Assembly: GCA_947444785.1 (NCBI GenBank)
Contig: CANFBG010000008.1
Span: forward strand, 1-36,591
Length of the DNA stretch: 36,591 bases
Origin: Microbacteriaceae bacterium
Lineage (GTDB): Bacteria; Actinomycetota; Actinomycetes; Actinomycetales; Microbacteriaceae
Direction of reading: 5' to 3'
Both the position numbers and the translations under genes were made by a program. The notes beneath the pieces were generated by a model. The model was not told the DNA's origin, did not search any database, and saw nothing but the letters and a program-made list of their open reading frames with translations. This document shows, piece after piece, positions 32,371 to 36,591 of this stretch. Position 1 is the stretch's first letter. Each line of letters opens with the position of its first letter.

Positions 32371-33002
32371 CGGTCCGTAACCTTCTCTGTCGTGGTGGCC
32401 TCCCAGACGAAGCCGTCGGGATCGGTGAACGCGCCCGAGTCGCCGCCGAGGATGAGGCGGTGGCTTCCACTGCCATCCGGGGCGACTCCGGCGTCTTTGG
32501 CGAGCGCGTTGAAGCCGTAGAGCGCAAGCTTGACGGGGCTCTCGGGCGTGGTGAACTCGACATATTTGCGGCCGTAGCTCTTCGCGACTGCCAGCCCGCG
32601 ATCAACCAGGAAATTCTTGGTTGCGGCGACATCCCGCGCGCCCAGCAGCAACACGATGGATTCGAATGTTCGACTCGCCGGCGCGGTGTCCTTCTTGTGT
32701 GAGGTCGCAACCTTCCAGATCGATCCGTCGGGAGACTGAATGACGCCCCCGAACCCCCAGAACGACTTTGCAGCCGGCTTCAACGATTTAGCACCCGCGT
32801 CAAGCGCCGCATCCAGCAGGGCGCGGACATTGGCGGGCTGTGCAACGAGCAGGGAGAGGTGGAAACCGCGGAAGCCCGACGTGGGCGCCGCTGTTGATTC
32901 ACGCAGCCCCAGTTGGCCGGTCACTCCGAACGCTCTCGTGTAGAACTCGGTGGCCTCATCGACGTTGTCTACCTCGAGGCTGACGGACTCAAGAAACGGC
33001 AT
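32367..33002 (-). CDS. VOC-family (glyoxalase/bleomycin-resistance fold) protein
   Basis: The protein has about 211 residues in two VOC modules: LESVSLEVDNVDEATEFYTRAFGV to SPDGSIWKVAT, and SIVLLLGARDVAATKNFLVDRGLAV to FTDPDGFVWEATT. The usual metal ligands (His and Glu) are only partly recognisable. Function is unknown; such proteins often accompany DUF1801. I chose the ATG at 33002 because GAAGGA lies five bases upstream; the ATG at 33008 is directly against that site. Confidence 0.88.
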   Translation of the reverse strand: MPFLESVSLEVDNVDEATEFYTRAFGVTGQLGLRESTAAPTSGFRGFHLSLLVAQPANVRALLDAALDAGAKSLKPAAKSFWGFGGVIQSPDGSIWKVATSHKKDTAPASRTFESIVLLLGARDVAATKNFLVDRGLAVAKSYGRKYVEFTTPESPVKLALYGFNALAKDAGVAPDGSGSHRLILGGDSGAFTDPDGFVWEATTTEKVTDR

Positions 33003-33122
33003 GCTCATCCTTCGGGGTTCTGGTCAGGCCCTACTGACGGCGATTATCCTATCCACCCCGGTAGGGTTTGCATCGCAACTCTGCCGAAACCGGGGGACGG
33101 CATTCACTGAAGGAGGCACCCG

Positions 33123-35483
<2,361 letters not shown>

Positions 35484-35527
35484 CGCCCAGTACTTCGTTG
35501 CAGGCGCGGTGCCAACGTCCGTTCGAA

Positions 35528-35533
35528 TAAAAT
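35528..35533 (+). promoter_or_regulatory. -10 box TAAAAT for leaderless azoreductase transcript
   Basis: TAAAAT, 6 nt (CGACCT), then the ATG at 35540. It is the closest of the set to the TATAAT consensus. Confidence 0.6.
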
Positions 35534-35539
35534 CGACCT

Positions 35540-36187
35540 ATGCCCAGTCTTCTGCACCTCGACTCATCGTCCGACCTCACGACCTCGCGCTCGCGGGCCA
35601 TCACCCAGACCTTCGCCGACACGTGGCGCGGACTCGGCGATGACCACGTGGTTATCTATCGCGACCTGCACACAGACGCCCTGCCCCACCTATCGGATGC
35701 GTCGCTGCACTTCCCGCCGCACCTGCGGCCGGCAGGTGCCAGCCCCAGCGCCGCGCAGGAGGCCCTGCAATCGGAGATCATTGCCGAGCTGCTCGCCGCC
35801 GACGTCGTGCTTATCGGGGTGCCGCTCTACAACTACTCCATGCCCTCGACCTTGAAGGCGTGGATCGACTACATCCACGTGCCGGCAGTCACCGCGCCGT
35901 TCGACGACCCGGCGACACAGCAGCCGATGGCTGGACGTCCGGTCGTGCTCATCTCCACCCGAGGAGGTGCATACGACCGGGGGACACCAACCGAGTTCGA
36001 TGACCACGCACTTCCGGCCTTAAAGCTCATACTGGAGGATGCGCTGGGTATGGCCCTCGAGGCGATCGTCGCCACGCGCACGCTCAGTGAACGCTTCGGG
36101 GCTCCGGCAGACGAGGTCGACAAGCAGCACGCCGAGCTTGCTGCCGCACACGAGGCTGCGGTTGAGGCTGCGCGTCGACTGGGCTAG
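35540..36187 (+). CDS. azoR: FMN-dependent NADH:quinone reductase / azoreductase
   Basis: This 215-residue flavodoxin-fold enzyme uses NADH to reduce quinones and azo compounds by two electrons. FMN contacts are visible at DSSSDLTTSRSR (8-19), PLYNYSMPSTLKAWID (95-110) and STRGGAYDRGTP (139-150), all diagnostic for AzoR. The length is normal. It follows the UvrA-like gene by 56 bp with its own predicted leaderless promoter. A quinone-stress or detoxification role fits the family. Confidence 0.92.
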   Translation: MPSLLHLDSSSDLTTSRSRAITQTFADTWRGLGDDHVVIYRDLHTDALPHLSDASLHFPPHLRPAGASPSAAQEALQSEIIAELLAADVVLIGVPLYNYSMPSTLKAWIDYIHVPAVTAPFDDPATQQPMAGRPVVLISTRGGAYDRGTPTEFDDHALPALKLILEDALGMALEAIVATRTLSERFGAPADEVDKQHAELAAAHEAAVEAARRLG

Positions 36188-36264
36188 AGCATTACTGCCG
36201 ATCGAGCTAGCGAAAGTTCCTTGTAAATACTTTCCACAGCCTCGTATTAAGCTTCGAATCTCCG

Positions 36265-36270
36265 TAGAAT
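36265..36270 (+). promoter_or_regulatory. -10 box TAGAAT for leaderless DUF222 transcript
   Basis: TAGAAT, 6 nt (AGTGTC), then the ATG at 36277. The 36195-36276 stretch before it is clearly more AT-rich than the flanking genes. Confidence 0.55.
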
Positions 36271-36276
36271 AGTGTC

Positions 36277-36591
36277 ATGACAACGATTCCGGAGCAGCTC
36301 ACAGAAGCGACCATCGCGGTCGCGTCTGTGGAGTGCACCGCGTCGAGTGTCGGCGCCCTGACCGACGGGGCCCTCATCGAGTCCCTCGCCCTCGCGGCGT
36401 TGCTCTGCCGGGCCTCCGACCGGCATGCCGCGGCCCTGTCAGCCGAGATCGCCCAACGTTCCCGGTACGAACTCGGCGCCAACCGGCTCTCGTCCCGGGA
36501 AGGACACAAAGATGCCACCGCGATGATCCAAGCGACCCTGAAATCCTCCAAAGTCGACGCCGCCCGCAGCATCCAAGTCGGTACCCTTCTC
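36277..36591 (+). CDS. DUF222 / 13E12-repeat-type protein, N-terminal part (runs off window)
   Basis: The frame is open from the ATG at 36277 to the window end (105 codons) and is absent from the ORF track because it has no stop here. The translation begins MTTIPEQLTEATIAVA and contains ALLCRASDRHAAALSAEIAQRSRYELGANRLSSREGHKDATAMIQ. That matches the start of DUF222 proteins, which usually end in an HNH nuclease domain and are present in many copies in actinobacterial genomes (13E12 family). The HNH part lies outside the window, so nuclease activity is inferred. The track ORF at 36207-36572 on the other strand is a shadow. Confidence 0.82.
   Translation, partial: MTTIPEQLTEATIAVASVECTASSVGALTDGALIESLALAALLCRASDRHAAALSAEIAQRSRYELGANRLSSREGHKDATAMIQATLKSSKVDAARSIQVGTLL

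Overview
The window is a GC-rich chromosomal segment of an actinobacterium, most likely a member of the Microbacteriaceae. This is inferred from family content and gene style. It carries actinobacterial families (DUF3097, DUF3090, SCO1664-like, SCO6745-like, a BioQ-type regulator with bioYMN, an MrpA-MrpB fusion, a DUF222/13E12-type protein), uses GTG and TTG starts, has many 1-4 bp stop/start overlaps, and has an unusually consistent leaderless promoter layout. No rRNA, tRNA, CRISPR, prophage or complete insertion sequence was seen. No gap between genes exceeds about 220 bp.

Layout. 1-1.27 kb: the 3' part of a lipoprotein gene overlaps a secreted PKD-domain protein. 1.4-4.4 kb: a membrane-anchored HtrA-type protease with a clear terminator, then a membrane glycosyltransferase that overlaps tail-to-tail with an EcsC-like gene. 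5.1-9.3 kb: a 14-TM drug exporter, DUF427, DUF3097 and an aldo/keto reductase; a G-rich 7-bp repeat array lies between the two DUF genes. 9.4-12.3 kb: the biotin uptake operon bioY-bioM-bioN plus a CHY zinc-finger gene, divergent from a TetR regulator (BioQ) across two tandem palindromic operators. 12.3-15.2 kb: a LysE-type exporter, an ABC-F ATPase and a short degenerate AlkD-like protein. 15.1-21.4 kb: a six-gene Mrp (Mnh) Na+/H+ antiporter operon. 21.5-27.7 kb: exporter, acetyltransferases, YjbR, an oxidoreductase, an SCO6745-like protein, HutD/Ves and an amino-acid permease. 27.8-28.5 kb: a decaying pocket (PLDc_N gene without its own stop, and a GNAT gene that has lost its acetyl-CoA loop). 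28.5-32 kb: GNAT, a His-rich methyltransferase, and the actinobacterial trio phosphomutase-like / DUF3090 / SCO1664. 32-36.6 kb: DUF1801, a VOC protein, a UvrA-like ABC ATPase, an azoreductase and the start of a DUF222 protein.

Working together. The biotin block is a self-contained regulon: BioY binds biotin, BioM and BioN energise uptake, and BioQ probably represses both directions from the shared operators. The Mrp operon forms one membrane complex for Na+ and pH homeostasis. The remainder is mostly housekeeping, export and stress-defence functions. The least understood unit is the phosphomutase/DUF3090/SCO1664 trio, which pairs a phosphatase-type enzyme with a kinase-like protein and a small zinc-knuckle protein.

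Limits. All family calls come from reading motifs by eye without database searches; starts were chosen from Shine-Dalgarno sites, stop/start overlaps or -10 boxes.
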